In this document: positions 53,724 to 62,193 of the stretch, in pieces
How the letters are laid out: every line of letters starts with the position of its first letter
Position numbering within the stretch: the first letter of the stretch is position 1
NCBI RefSeq assembly: GCF_036898825.1
Contig: NZ_JARUND010000001.1
Coordinates: forward strand, 2,480,001 to 2,544,000
DNA length: 64,000 nt
Origin: Streptomyces sp. B21-083
GTDB lineage: Bacteria; Actinomycetota; Actinomycetes; Streptomycetales; Streptomycetaceae
Reading direction: 5' to 3'
Notes under the pieces: model-generated
Told to the model about the DNA's origin: nothing
What the model saw: the letters and a program-made list of their open reading frames with translations, nothing else
Databases searched by the model: none
Program-made: the position numbers and the translations under genes

Positions 53724-54604
53724 CCTCCGTGCTCTACGACGCACCGGGCCCCCGCGCCAAACAGCGCAACGTGATCCTCACTGTCGTCTTCTTCGTCCTG
53801 CTCGCCCTGTTCCTGTGGTGGATCTGGCGGACGATGGACGACAAGGGGCAGCTGAAGTGGGCCCTTTGGGAGCCGTTCACCACGTCACAGGCCTGGACGA
53901 CCTATCTGCTGCCCGGCCTCGCCAACACCATGAAGGCCGCGGCGCTCTCCATGGTGATCGCCCTTCCCCTGGGTGCGGCCCTGGGTATCGCACGGATGTC
54001 CGACCACCGGTGGGTCCGGATACCGGCCGGAGTGGTGGTCGAGTTCTTCCGGTCGATTCCGGTGCTGCTGCTCATGCTGTTCGCCGCCGCGTTCTACGTC
54101 AGCTCCACGGACATCAGCAGTGAGTCACGCCCCCTCTACGCGGTCGTCACCGGTCTGGTCCTCTACAACGCCTCGGTGCTCGCCGAGATCGTACGTGCGG
54201 GCATCCTGTCCCTCCCCAGGGGACAGTCGGAGGCCGCCCTCGCGGTCGGTCTGCGCAAGGGCCAGGCGATGACGAACATCCTGCTCCCGCAGGCCGTCAC
54301 CGTCATGCTTCCGGCGATCGTCAGCCAGCTCGTCGTCATCGTGAAGGACACCGCGCTGGGCGGCGTCATGCTCGGGTTCACCGAGCTTCTCAACGCGCGC
54401 AGCACGCTCGCGGCCAACTACGCCAACGTCGTTGCGAGCTTCATCGTGGTGGCGGTCATCTTCATCGTGATCAACTTCCTCATCACCAGCTTCGCGAGCT
54501 GGCTGGAGGGCCGACTGCGGCGCGGCAAGAAGTCGACCGGTGTGGTGCTCGGACCGGCGACGGTGGCCGGCACGGAGGCTACCGGCGCGGGTGGCTCCAT
54601 CTGA
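53720..54604 (+). CDS. gluD: Glutamate ABC transporter, permease subunit
   Basis: This 294-residue protein starts at ATG 53720 overlapping the gluC stop by 4 bp. It has about six hydrophobic segments, the first an extra N-terminal helix (VILTVVFFVLLALFLWWIW). The EAA motif EIVRAGILSLPRGQSEAALA lies near 157, and LLPQAVTVMLPAIVSQLVVI follows. It pairs with GluC. The C-terminal tail is hydrophilic and Gly/Ala-rich. The operon ends in the hairpin at 54653-54686. Confidence 0.93.
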   Translation: MTSVLYDAPGPRAKQRNVILTVVFFVLLALFLWWIWRTMDDKGQLKWALWEPFTTSQAWTTYLLPGLANTMKAAALSMVIALPLGAALGIARMSDHRWVRIPAGVVVEFFRSIPVLLLMLFAAAFYVSSTDISSESRPLYAVVTGLVLYNASVLAEIVRAGILSLPRGQSEAALAVGLRKGQAMTNILLPQAVTVMLPAIVSQLVVIVKDTALGGVMLGFTELLNARSTLAANYANVVASFIVVAVIFIVINFLITSFASWLEGRLRRGKKSTGVVLGPATVAGTEATGAGGSI

Positions 54605-54652
54605 CGGGCACTCAACTCGTATGCTCTGCCCGGAGGCAGTGGTGTGACCGAC

Positions 54653-54686
54653 ACGGAGGCAGTGGCGCGTTCGCCACTGCCTCCGT
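54653..54686 (+). terminator. Terminator of the glu operon with duplicated left arm
   Basis: ACGGAGGCAGTGGCG (54653-54667) pairs with CGCCACTGCCTCCGT (54672-54686) over a 4-nt loop. CGGAGGCAGTGG also occurs at 54631-54642, so the right arm could pair with either copy. The gap 54605-54882 otherwise carries the promoter of the next gene, with TTGACC near 54770. Confidence 0.85.
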
Positions 54687-54882
54687 CGTCTGCCGTCGGC
54701 GCCGGGTGCGCGTGCCGTACCAGGGGAAACGTCGAGCAGACCGGGTCACGTCCCGGGGGTGCGTCCAGCTTGACCGGGTGGCGCGGAATCTGTTGCATAC
54801 GTTCTGTGATCGCACACCCCGCTCCAACTTCCTGTTCACTTGTGTCGATGAAGACATCGCTCGGGACAGGGGGCACCGCGCC

Positions 54883-56607
54883 ATGGACCCGGTGATCATC
54901 GTCGGAGCGGGGCCGGTCGGACTCACGCTGGCGCTTGCGCTGGCGCGCCAGGCGGTCCCCTCGGTCGTCCTCGACGAGGGGCCCGGCAAGGACGACCAGC
55001 GTCCCGCGCGCACCGTCGTACTGCGCGAGGACACCGCCGCGCTCCTGGAGCGGCTGACCGGTGTGCCGATCGCCGAGGCCGGTTTCCACTGGGCCGGATG
55101 GCGGTCGATGCGGCGCAAGCAGGTGACACGTCAGATCTCTTTCGGCGCCGAGGAATCCGGCGGCCCGGCGGACACGCCGTCGAGCCTCCAGTCTCAGCCC
55201 GTCACGGAGTCGGACACCCCCCTGCACATCGCCCAGCACGTACTGACCAGCGCCCTGCGGACCGCCATCGCGCGCGAGCGGCTCGTCAAGGTCGCCGTCA
55301 ACAGCCGCCTCGACTCGGCCGAGCAGGAACCTTCCGGTGTCACGGCCCACACTCGGGGCCCGGGCGGCACCTGGTGGCGCGGCAGCTACCTGGTCGGCTG
55401 CGACGGCCCGCGCTCCACGGTGCGCAAACTGCAGGACATCCGCTTCCCCGGACGTACGGCCGTGGAACGACACGCCGTAGCCGCGCTGCGTACGGAACTT
55501 CCGTGGCCCGGTGAGGCGTTGTTGCACCGGATGCCGCCGTGGCGGACATCGGGTCCCTCGGCCGGGGAGATCACCGCCCGCCCGCTCCCCTACAGTGTGT
55601 GGCGCCTGGACTGGCTGCTGCCGCCCGGCAAGGACCTGGTCACGCCCGAGCTTCTCGTGACCCGCGTCCGTGAGACCCTCGCGGGCTGGAGCGGCGGGCC
55701 CACACCGCCGTACGACCTGCTCGACACCGGCGTCCACATCGTCCACCACCGGCTCGCCCGACGTTGGCGGGTCGGCCGGATCTTCCTCGCCGGGGACGCC
55801 GCGCACCTGCTCGGCGCGCTCGGCACCCAGGGGCTGGACGAGGGACTGCGGGACGCCGACAACCTCGCCTGGAAACTGGCCCTGGCCTGGCACCACGGCC
55901 CGCACGAGGCACTGCTCGACAGCTACCAGACCGAGCGGCGCGCGGCGGTCTCCGCCCGGCTGCGCGCCGCCGACCAGGCGCTCCCACTGCTGCGCGGCGG
56001 CGCGGGGCTACGGTCGTACGTCCCCGGGTCGACCCGGGGAAACGATGCGCTGCTCACGGACGGTCATCTGGGGCGCGGGGTACTCGGCGAGCCGGAGACA
56101 TACGCCCGTTCGCCGCTGGCGCCCCAGCACCTTGAGGCGGAGGTCCCGGTGGACACCTTGCCCGGCGCACAGGTGACGGACGTACGTGTCACCGCCGAGG
56201 ACGGTTCCTTCGTGCGGCTGCGGGAGCGGCTTGGCCGCGGTGCGCTGCTGGTGGTGCTGATCGCGCCGGGTACGGGTGTGTGGGAGCGCAAGCACTGGGT
56301 GAGCGCCGGGATCATGCCCCGGCTGGCGGCCGCGGTGGCCGCGCTGCCGCACCCCGCCGAGCTACTGGTCACCGAGAGCTATCCGGGCGCCGCCGCCCAC
56401 ACCGTGCTGCTGGTCCGCCCGGACGGCCACCTGGTGACCGCGCTGGGCGGAGTGCGTCCGGCCGACCTGTACGCGGCGGCCGAGGCGACGCTGGGCGGGC
56501 CCCCACAGGACACGACGGACGAGGCCGACGGAACGAGCAGCGGGTCCGACAAGTCGGACACGAAGGCAAACACGGAAGCCACGGAAGCCACGGCGGGTAC
56601 GCGCTGA
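54883..56607 (+). CDS. FAD-dependent aromatic monooxygenase (PHBH-fold)
   Basis: ATG at 54883 with AGGGGG upstream gives 574 residues. It has the FAD Rossmann motif VIIVGAGPVGLTLALALAR at the N-terminus, DG in YLVGCDGPRSTVRKL near 165 and the FAD-ribityl GD motif GRIFLAGDAAHLLGALGTQG near 300. A thioredoxin-like C-terminal domain (about 420-540), typical of class A phenol-type hydroxylases, is followed by an acidic Thr/Ser tail. It hydroxylates an aromatic or polyketide-like substrate using NAD(P)H and oxygen; substrate unknown. Monocistronic, ahead of the cysteine block. Confidence 0.9.
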   Translation: MDPVIIVGAGPVGLTLALALARQAVPSVVLDEGPGKDDQRPARTVVLREDTAALLERLTGVPIAEAGFHWAGWRSMRRKQVTRQISFGAEESGGPADTPSSLQSQPVTESDTPLHIAQHVLTSALRTAIARERLVKVAVNSRLDSAEQEPSGVTAHTRGPGGTWWRGSYLVGCDGPRSTVRKLQDIRFPGRTAVERHAVAALRTELPWPGEALLHRMPPWRTSGPSAGEITARPLPYSVWRLDWLLPPGKDLVTPELLVTRVRETLAGWSGGPTPPYDLLDTGVHIVHHRLARRWRVGRIFLAGDAAHLLGALGTQGLDEGLRDADNLAWKLALAWHHGPHEALLDSYQTERRAAVSARLRAADQALPLLRGGAGLRSYVPGSTRGNDALLTDGHLGRGVLGEPETYARSPLAPQHLEAEVPVDTLPGAQVTDVRVTAEDGSFVRLRERLGRGALLVVLIAPGTGVWERKHWVSAGIMPRLAAAVAALPHPAELLVTESYPGAAAHTVLLVRPDGHLVTALGGVRPADLYAAAEATLGGPPQDTTDEADGTSSGSDKSDTKANTEATEATAGTR

Positions 56608-56738
56608 CAGCTGCTCTCGTGGGCGCCACCCGGGGCCATCCCGCGACTCCCGTCGCGACGCGTCCACATGCTGACAGCGAGTTGACCGCTTCGCACCGTC
56701 ATGCTCTACTCCGGAACGTGACCGATGCCGACACCGAT
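56608..56738. other. Promoter region of the cysteine block
   Basis: Between the monooxygenase stop and the leader peptide. It contains TTGACC near 56680, a possible -35, with TACTCC near 56707 as a weak -10. No terminator with a T-tract is seen after the monooxygenase. Confidence 0.35.
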
Positions 56739-56810
56739 GTGCGCCTGTGGCGGAGGGTCCATATGGACCTCGTCCGCTATGCGGGCTGCGTGTGTCGTCC
56801 GTCCTGCTGA
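56739..56810 (+). CDS. Short Cys-rich leader peptide upstream of cysteine dioxygenase
   Basis: A frame ending at TGA 56808-56810 encodes VRLWRRVHMDLVRYAGC followed by VCRPSC: 23 residues with Cys at positions 17, 19 and 23. The RRxHMDLxR block followed by Cys-rich end is the signature of actinobacterial leader peptides that sense cysteine supply by ribosome stalling. The best ribosome site, GGAGGG at 56752-56757, serves ATG 56763 (15-residue form MDLVRYAGCVCRPSC); GTG 56739 and 56718 are longer options. It ends 80 bp before the cysteine dioxygenase GTG. Predicted job: cis-regulation of the downstream cysteine genes. Confidence 0.8.
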   Translation: MRLWRRVHMDLVRYAGCVCRPSC

Positions 56811-56890
56811 ATTCGCATCCCTTTTTCCCTCGCGCGCCGTTGATCCGCGCCGTCGCGCGCTCCCCGCGAACGTTCATCAGGACGGTACCC

Positions 56891-57436
56891 GTGTCCCTGT
56901 CACCCTCCGTATCCGCACCCGCCCGGGTCTCCGAGACGCCCACGACCCCGACGCAGGCGGACCTGCTCGACTTCGTACGACGCACAGCTGCCGACGGCGA
57001 GCTGATCGCCTCCCTGCCGCTCGACCCCGAGGGCCGCACCTGGGTTCGCCTTGAGGGCCCCGGCGGCAGCGAGGCCTGGCTGATCGGCTGGCCGCCCGGC
57101 ACCGGCACCGGCTGGCACGACCACGCCGACTCGGTCGGCGCCTTCCTCACCGCGGCCGGAGAGCTCAAGGAGAACTCGCTCGCCGCCCGGCTGCCCACCG
57201 ACGGCTGGAAGACCCTCGAACTCACCGAGGACGTCGACCGGGAACGGCGGCTGCCTGCCGGCCAGGGCCGGGGGTTCGGCCGCCATCATGTGCACGAGGT
57301 GCTCAACGAGTCCCGCGACCAGCACGCGATCTCGGTCCACGCCTACTATCCGCCACTGCCCCAGATCCGCCGCTACAGCCGTACGGGACCGGTGCTGCGT
57401 CTGGAGCACGTCGAGCGCCCACAGGACTGGCAGTGA
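56891..57436 (+). CDS. Cysteine dioxygenase family protein
   Basis: GTG at 56891 gives 181 residues. The cupin motifs are clear: GWPPGTGTGWHDHADSVGAF near 73 with His-x-His metal ligands, and GRHHVHEVLNESRDQHAISVHAY near 118 with the third ligand His. It oxidises cysteine to cysteine sulfinate with non-heme iron and oxygen. The Cys of the mammalian Cys-Tyr cofactor is not present, as is usual in bacteria. Its stop overlaps the start of the rhodanese frame (GTGA), so translation is coupled. Preceded by a Cys-rich leader peptide suggesting control by cysteine level. Confidence 0.92.
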   Translation: MSLSPSVSAPARVSETPTTPTQADLLDFVRRTAADGELIASLPLDPEGRTWVRLEGPGGSEAWLIGWPPGTGTGWHDHADSVGAFLTAAGELKENSLAARLPTDGWKTLELTEDVDRERRLPAGQGRGFGRHHVHEVLNESRDQHAISVHAYYPPLPQIRRYSRTGPVLRLEHVERPQDWQ

Positions 57437-57826
57437 GTGGACAGCCAACCGGTATCGACGAGTTGCTGGACCTCGTCCGCAGCACCTTACGCGCGCGTGG
57501 AGCCACACGAGACGTACGAGGCCGCGCAGGCCGGCGAGGCGCTGCTGGTGGACATCCGGTACGCGGCCCTGCGGGAGCGCGACGGCCTGATCCCCGGCGC
57601 GCTGGTGGTCGAACGCAACGAACTGGAGTGGCGCCTCGATCCCCAGGGCAGCCATCGCGCGGCCGAGGCGACCGGCCACGACCTGCGGATCGTGGTGGTC
57701 TGCGACGAGGGGTACGCGTCGAGTCTCGCGGCCGTGTCCCTGCACCAGCTGGGCCTGCACCGGGCGACCGACCTGGTCGGCGGGTTCCGTTCGTGGCGGG
57801 CGGCGGGGCTTCCGGTGACGGCGTAG
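57433..57826 (+). pseudogene. Rhodanese-like protein gene with one frameshift
   Basis: GTG 57433 opens MSGQPTGIDELLDLVRST, after which the frame goes into Arg-rich nonsense. From about 57486 the +1 frame encodes YARVEPHETYEAAQAGEALL, then VDIRYAALRERDGLIPGALV, IVVVCDEGYASSLAA and DLVGGFRSWRAAGLP to the stop at 57826. Removing one T in the CCTTAC at about 57486-57489 restores one rhodanese domain of about 130 residues. The active-loop Cys lies in CDEGYAS. Rhodaneses move sulfane sulfur, fitting cysteine breakdown. Either a true recent mutation or a sequencing error. Confidence 0.8.
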
Positions 57827-57893
57827 GCCCACTGAGCACCTGAAGTCGTCTGAGCACCCGCGCACCTCCCGAAGCCGCCGTACCGTCCGCCGA

Positions 57894-57939
57894 GCCCTGA
57901 ACGCGGTCGGCGCCCCCGCGCGTCCACCGTGTTCAGGGC
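57894..57939. terminator. Possible stem-loop after the rhodanese gene
   Basis: GCCCTGAAC (57894-57902) pairs with GTTCAGGGC (57931-57939) over a long GC-rich loop. It lies between the convergent rhodanese and recX genes. Confidence 0.4.
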
Positions 57940-58003
57940 CGGGACCCAGACCTCCCGAACACCAACTGCCGCTCGGGACGGCCAAACCTCGTCGCAGCAG
58001 GGC

Positions 58004-58963
58004 TCAGTACTCGTCGTCCCCGAGGAACTCGGCGTCGTCGCCCCCCTCGCCCTCCTCCTCCAGTGCCTGCCGAACCACCCGCAGGGCCATGCCCTGGGGG
58101 TAGCCCTTGCGGGCGAGCATGCCCGCCAGGCGCCGCAGCCTCTTGTCGCGGTCGAGGCCGCGGGTCACCCGCAGTTTGCGGGCGACGAGTTCCCGCGCGG
58201 TCGTCTCCTCCTGCTCGGAGTCGAGCTGCCCGACGGCCTCGTCGATGAGCGTGGGGTCCACGCCCTTGGTGCGCAGTTCCTGTACGAGGGCCCGCCGGGC
58301 CAGTCCCCGGCCGTGATGACGGGACTCGACCCAGGCGTCCGCGAACGCGCTGTCGTTGATCAGTCCGACTTCCTCGAACCGTGACAGCACCTCCTCGGCG
58401 ACCTCGTCCGGGATCTCGCGCTTGCGCAGGGCGTCCGCGAGCTGCTTCCGCGTACGCGGGGTCCCGGTGAGCAGGCGCAGGCAGATCGCCCGCGCCCGCT
58501 CAGCCGGGTCCGCCGGCGGCTCCGTCCTCTCGGCCCTCGACGAGGAGACGGAACCTCCGTCCTGTGGGTCGCCGCCCGGCTCGCCGAAGCCGCGCTGCCG
58601 TCGACGACCGCGCCCACCACGCGGGCCCTCACCGCGAGGGCTCTCAGCGCTTGAGCCCCCGTCGCCGTACGGGCTGCTCTCGCCGCTCGGGTCACTGCCG
58701 CCACGGCGCCGCCCGCCACCCGGGGAACCGTCACCTTGACGTCGGCCGTCCCCCGGCGCACCCCGGCCGCGGCGCGCTCCGGCAGCGGGGCCTCCGTCAC
58801 CCTCGTACACCCCGTCGCCTTCGTGAGCGCCCAGGCCACCCCCGTTCGGCCCGGCGTCCCCGTAGGCGCTGTCACCCCCGGTGGAGCCCCCGCGGACCCC
58901 ACCGCCCCGGTCTTCCGAGGCATCGGGGTAGGCGTACTCGGCCCAGTCGGTTCGTCGTGTCAC
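58004..58963 (-). CDS. recX: RecX, regulator of RecA, with a long low-complexity N-terminus
   Basis: The protein has 319 residues from GTG 58963, 3 bp after the recA stop. The RecX fold occupies about 150-300: three-helix repeats AERARAICLRLLTGTPRTRK, VAEEVLSRFEEVGLINDSAF, DAWVESRHHGRGLARRAL, ELVARKLR and RRLAGMLARKGYPQGMAL. It limits RecA filament growth and ATPase. The first 150 residues are Gly/Arg/Asp/Glu-rich (GGDSAYGDAGPNGGG, RRGRGAPGDGRRQG) and surely disordered; this is longer than RecX of most bacteria. Translation is coupled to recA, matching the two products. Confidence 0.92.
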   Translation of the reverse strand: MTRRTDWAEYAYPDASEDRGGGVRGGSTGGDSAYGDAGPNGGGLGAHEGDGVYEGDGGPAAGARRGRGAPGDGRRQGDGSPGGGRRRGGSDPSGESSPYGDGGSSAESPRGEGPRGGRGRRRQRGFGEPGGDPQDGGSVSSSRAERTEPPADPAERARAICLRLLTGTPRTRKQLADALRKREIPDEVAEEVLSRFEEVGLINDSAFADAWVESRHHGRGLARRALVQELRTKGVDPTLIDEAVGQLDSEQEETTARELVARKLRVTRGLDRDKRLRRLAGMLARKGYPQGMALRVVRQALEEEGEGGDDAEFLGDDEY

Positions 58964-58966
58964 GGG

Positions 58967-60091
58967 CTAGCTCTTGGCCGCCGTGGCCCTGGCCTTGGTG
59001 GTCTTGGCCGCCGGAGCAGGCACGGTCTTCGCGGCCTCGTCCGAGCCGACGGTGACCGCCGCGTCCGCGCCAGGCTCCTCGGTCGGCTTCTCCGGCCGCA
59101 CACCGACGCCCAGCTTCTCAAGGATCTTCTTCTCGATCTCGTTGGCGAGATCGGGGTTGTCCTTCAGGAAGTTGCGCGCGTTCTCCTTGCCCTGGCCGAG
59201 CTGGTCGCCCTCGTACGTGTACCAGGCGCCGGCCTTGCGGACGAAGCCGTGCTCCACGCCCATGTCGATCAGACCGCCTTCGCGGCTGATGCCCTGCCCG
59301 TAGAGGATGTCGAACTCGGCCTGCTTGAAGGGCGGCGCGACCTTGTTCTTGACGACCTTGACGCGGGTGCGGTTGCCGACCGCGTCGGTGCCGTCCTTGA
59401 GCGTCTCGATGCGGCGGATGTCGAGCCGCACCGAAGCGTAGAACTTGAGGGCCCGGCCACCGGTGGTGGTCTCCGGCGAGCCGAACATCACGCCGATCTT
59501 CTCGCGGAGCTGGTTGATGAAGATCGCGGTCGTCTGGGACTGGCTCAGCGCACCGGTGATCTTTCGGAGCGCCTGGCTCATCAGACGGGCCTGCAGACCC
59601 ACGTGCGAGTCACCCATCTCGCCCTCGATCTCCGCGCGGGGGACGAGCGCGGCGACGGAGTCGATGACGATGAGGTCGAGGGCACCGGAGCGGACCAGCA
59701 TGTCCACGATCTCCAGGGCCTGCTCGCCGTTGTCCGGCTGGGACAGGATCAGGTTGTCGATGTCGACGCCGAGCTTCTTCGCGTACTCGGGGTCGAGCGC
59801 GTGCTCCGCGTCCACGAAGGCGACCTGGCCACCGGCCTTCTGCGCGTTCGCCACCGCGTGCAGGGTCAGGGTCGTCTTGCCGGAGGACTCCGGGCCGTAC
59901 ACCTCCACCACTCGGCCGCGCGGCAGGCCGCCGACGCCGAGCGCGACGTCGAGCGCGGTCGACCCGGTGGGGATGACCTCGATGGGCTCATTCGGCCGCT
60001 CGCCCAGGCGCATCACCGCGCCCTTACCGAACTGCCGTTCAATCTGTGCGAGAGCGGCGTCCAACGCCTTCTCGCGGTCGGTTCCTGCCAT
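58967..60091 (-). CDS. recA: RecA recombinase
   Basis: This 374-residue protein (ATG 60091) has Walker [10 protein letters not shown] at 66-74, Walker [16 protein letters not shown] near 140, loop L1 around [40 protein letters not shown] (L2) and the C-terminal DNA-binding domain. It forms ATP-dependent filaments on single-stranded DNA for strand exchange and triggers LexA self-cleavage. The C-terminal 40 residues are Ala/Lys/Glu-rich, as in other streptomycetes. The promoter carries an SOS box; recX follows in the same transcript. Confidence 0.98.
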   Translation of the reverse strand: MAGTDREKALDAALAQIERQFGKGAVMRLGERPNEPIEVIPTGSTALDVALGVGGLPRGRVVEVYGPESSGKTTLTLHAVANAQKAGGQVAFVDAEHALDPEYAKKLGVDIDNLILSQPDNGEQALEIVDMLVRSGALDLIVIDSVAALVPRAEIEGEMGDSHVGLQARLMSQALRKITGALSQSQTTAIFINQLREKIGVMFGSPETTTGGRALKFYASVRLDIRRIETLKDGTDAVGNRTRVKVVKNKVAPPFKQAEFDILYGQGISREGGLIDMGVEHGFVRKAGAWYTYEGDQLGQGKENARNFLKDNPDLANEIEKKILEKLGVGVRPEKPTEEPGADAAVTVGSDEAAKTVPAPAAKTTKARATAAKS

Positions 60092-60251
60092 GGGTTCCAC
60101 CCGGTTTGCTTGAGTCGATCGCTTCACGTCAAAGACGCTAACGCCTGCCACTGACAATGCGCCCCGACGCCCGTCCAGCCTGTGGATAACTTGGGTACAT
60201 CTGCATGAAAACCCTGACGAACTACCCGTCGAGAGCCTCGCCGGAAACTCC

Positions 60252-60281
60252 ATCAGAACGGATGTTCGATTTTTGTGTCAA
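60252..60281 (-). promoter_or_regulatory. Predicted recA promoter
   Basis: Minus-strand TTGACA (60281-60276) is a consensus -35; TCTGAT (60257-60252) lies 18 bp downstream. The SOS box fills the spacer, so LexA would directly block RNA polymerase. The mRNA leader would be about 155 nt. Confidence 0.55.
60254..60269. promoter_or_regulatory. SOS (LexA) box of recA
   Basis: On the minus strand TCGAAC-ATCC-GTTCTG fits CGAAC-N4-GTTYG closely. It lies 163-178 bp upstream of the recA ATG, between predicted -35 and -10. Confidence 0.85.
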
Positions 60282-60395
60282 GCGCGACACCCGACACTCC
60301 ACGAGACTAGATTCGCGGTCCGCCGACGGCCCGGACATCGGGTCCGACACCCCCGGAGACAGGCGGCACGGGCCGTCCTCGACCGGACAGGACGG

Positions 60396-60467
60396 CGCCT
60401 AGCACCCCCCGTCACCGGTCGGCTGCTAGGCGGCGTCCGTCGCCGTCTACGTGGCGTCCGTCGCCGT
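60396..60467. repeat. Stem-loop and 15-bp direct repeat downstream of the AI-2E permease gene
   Basis: CGCCTAGCA (60396-60404) pairs with TGCTAGGCG (60424-60432). Next to it GGCGTCCGTCGCCGT occurs at 60432-60446 and 60453-60467, a 21-bp period. The stem is a possible terminator for the permease transcript. Confidence 0.5.
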
Positions 60468-60486
60468 GCCGTCTCCGAAGCGCGAC

Positions 60487-61836
60487 TCAGGCGGGCGTTG
60501 AACCTTCCCCCGGCCCCGACCCGGATTCCGGCCCCGACCCCGGTTCCGACCCTGATGCCGGTTCCGACCCTGATTCCGGCTCAGACGCCCCAGCGGAGCG
60601 CGCCGAGTCCCCGGTGCCGGCGCCCCGGCGCCCCTCCAGCAGCCTCCGCACCCGTGTGCCGATGCTCGCGCCCCGCCCGCGGTGCCCCTGGACACGGGGG
60701 TCGTCCGTGACGGCGTACCGCTTCACGTACGCCCCCAGGAACGCCTGGAGCGTGGCGACCGCCGGGATGGCGATCAACGCGCCGACGGCGCCGAGGAGCG
60801 CGGTGCCGGCGATGACCGAACCGAAGGCGACCGCGGGATGGATGTCGACGGTCTTCGCGGTCAGTTTGGGCTGCAGCATGTAGTTCTCGAACTGCTGGTA
60901 GATCACGACGAACACCAGCACCCACAGTGCGTACCAGGGATCGATGGTGAAGGCGATCAGCATCGGCAGGGCGCCCGCGAGATAGGTACCGATGGTCGGG
61001 ATGAACTGCGAGACCAGCCCCACCCAGACGGCGAGCACGGGCGCGTACGGCACGCTCAGGATTTCCAGCAGTACGTAGTGGGCGACCCCGGAGATGAGCG
61101 CCATCAGGCCGCGTGAGTACAGATAGCCGCCGGTCTTGTCGACGGCGATCTCCCACGCGCGCAGCACCTCGGTCTGCCGGGCGGGCGGCAGAACGGAGCA
61201 CAGCGCGCGGCGCAGTCTCGGCCCGTCGGCGGCGAAGTAGAACGCGAACAGTGTGATCATCAGCAACTGGAAGAGGCCGCCCAGCACCTGGGCGGAGACG
61301 TCCAGGACTCCGGTGGCGCTGTTCTGGACGTAACTGCGCAGCCAGTCGGACCGGAGCAGGCCCTCCTGAACGTCCACCCGCTTCAGGTCGGCGTTGAAGT
61401 GCGCGTTGATCCAGCTGATGACGGAGTCGAGATAGTTCGGGAAGTCCTCGACGATCTTGATGATCTGGCCCGCGAGCATGGAGCCGAGCAGGGTGATGAA
61501 CCCGGCGATCGCGATGAGCATGCCGATGAAGACCAGGAAGGTGGCCAGTCCCCGGCGCATACCGCGCGACGCCATGCGGCTCACCGCGGGTTCGATCGCC
61601 AGTGCGGCGAAGAACGCGATGAGGATGTTGATCAACAGGCCCGTGAGCTGGTGGAAGGCCCAGCTGCCCAGCTGGAAGAGGCCGACGAGGGCGAGCGCCA
61701 GCATCATGGCGCGTGGCAGCCAGCGCGGCATGCGCGGGCCCTGCCCGGCGGTGTGCCCGGCCGGGGGTGTGGGCGGCGGCGTGCCGAACGGAGACGTCTG
61801 CTGTCCGAGCTGTTCGGTCTCGTCTGTGGATGCCAC
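60487..61836 (-). CDS. AI-2E family transporter (PerM/TqsA-like permease)
   Basis: GTG at 61836 with GCGAGA upstream gives 449 residues; GTG 61854 is an alternative. About eight membrane segments follow the family order: MLALALVGLFQLGSWAFHQL and LLINILIAFFAALAIEPAVS in pair, FLVFIGMLIAIAGFITLLGS, a soluble stretch, then QLLMITLFAFYFAADGPRL, the PTIGTYLAGALPMLIAF signature and HPAVAFGSVIAGTALLGAVG. Members export quorum signals or ions; the specific substrate here is unknown. The C-terminal 40 residues are S/G/E/P repeats (SEPESGSEPASGSEPGSGP). Upstream of recA on the same strand but separated by 395 bp. Confidence 0.9.
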   Translation of the reverse strand: MASTDETEQLGQQTSPFGTPPPTPPAGHTAGQGPRMPRWLPRAMMLALALVGLFQLGSWAFHQLTGLLINILIAFFAALAIEPAVSRMASRGMRRGLATFLVFIGMLIAIAGFITLLGSMLAGQIIKIVEDFPNYLDSVISWINAHFNADLKRVDVQEGLLRSDWLRSYVQNSATGVLDVSAQVLGGLFQLLMITLFAFYFAADGPRLRRALCSVLPPARQTEVLRAWEIAVDKTGGYLYSRGLMALISGVAHYVLLEILSVPYAPVLAVWVGLVSQFIPTIGTYLAGALPMLIAFTIDPWYALWVLVFVVIYQQFENYMLQPKLTAKTVDIHPAVAFGSVIAGTALLGAVGALIAIPAVATLQAFLGAYVKRYAVTDDPRVQGHRGRGASIGTRVRRLLEGRRGAGTGDSARSAGASEPESGSEPASGSEPGSGPESGSGPGEGSTPA

Positions 61837-61918
61837 GGTGCAAGTCTCGCCCACGCCACCGACGATCAGTCACCGCCCCGCGCTCCATGGGGCCGGCCGA
61901 CGTCGTTTCCGGGCGATT

Positions 61919-62113
61919 TCAGCGGTTCTCCGAGGGAACGTTCATGGCCGCGCACACCACACGCCACACGTCCTTCGCCTCCCAGCCGGCGTCCAGGGCC
62001 TCGTGCACGGTCCGTTCGCCGAGTTCCGTCATCACGTGATCGCGCGCGAAGGTGTCGGCGTAGCCCGAACCGAAGTGTTCCGCCATTCGCTGCCAGAAGA
62101 CCGTCAACCGCAT
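61919..62113 (-). CDS. DUF3046 domain-containing small protein
   Basis: This 64-residue protein starts at ATG 62113: MRLTVFWQRMAEHFGSGYAD, then DHVMTELGERTVHEALDAG and WRVVCAAMNVPSENR. It matches DUF3046, a short helical actinobacterial protein found next to recA-recX in most members. The link to recA is a matter of conserved place only. No function is known. Confidence 0.92.
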   Translation of the reverse strand: MRLTVFWQRMAEHFGSGYADTFARDHVMTELGERTVHEALDAGWEAKDVWRVVCAAMNVPSENR

Positions 62114-62193
62114 GACTTCAGTATCCCGCCCCTGAGAGTGGGCCCGCGCCGGGACCGCTCACCGGGACCGCTTCGCGCCCTACGGTCTGACCC

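Noticed and set aside
60205..60402. Short plus-strand frame of 65 codons in the recA promoter
   Set aside because: It crosses the SOS box and promoter and has no ribosome site or family resemblance.
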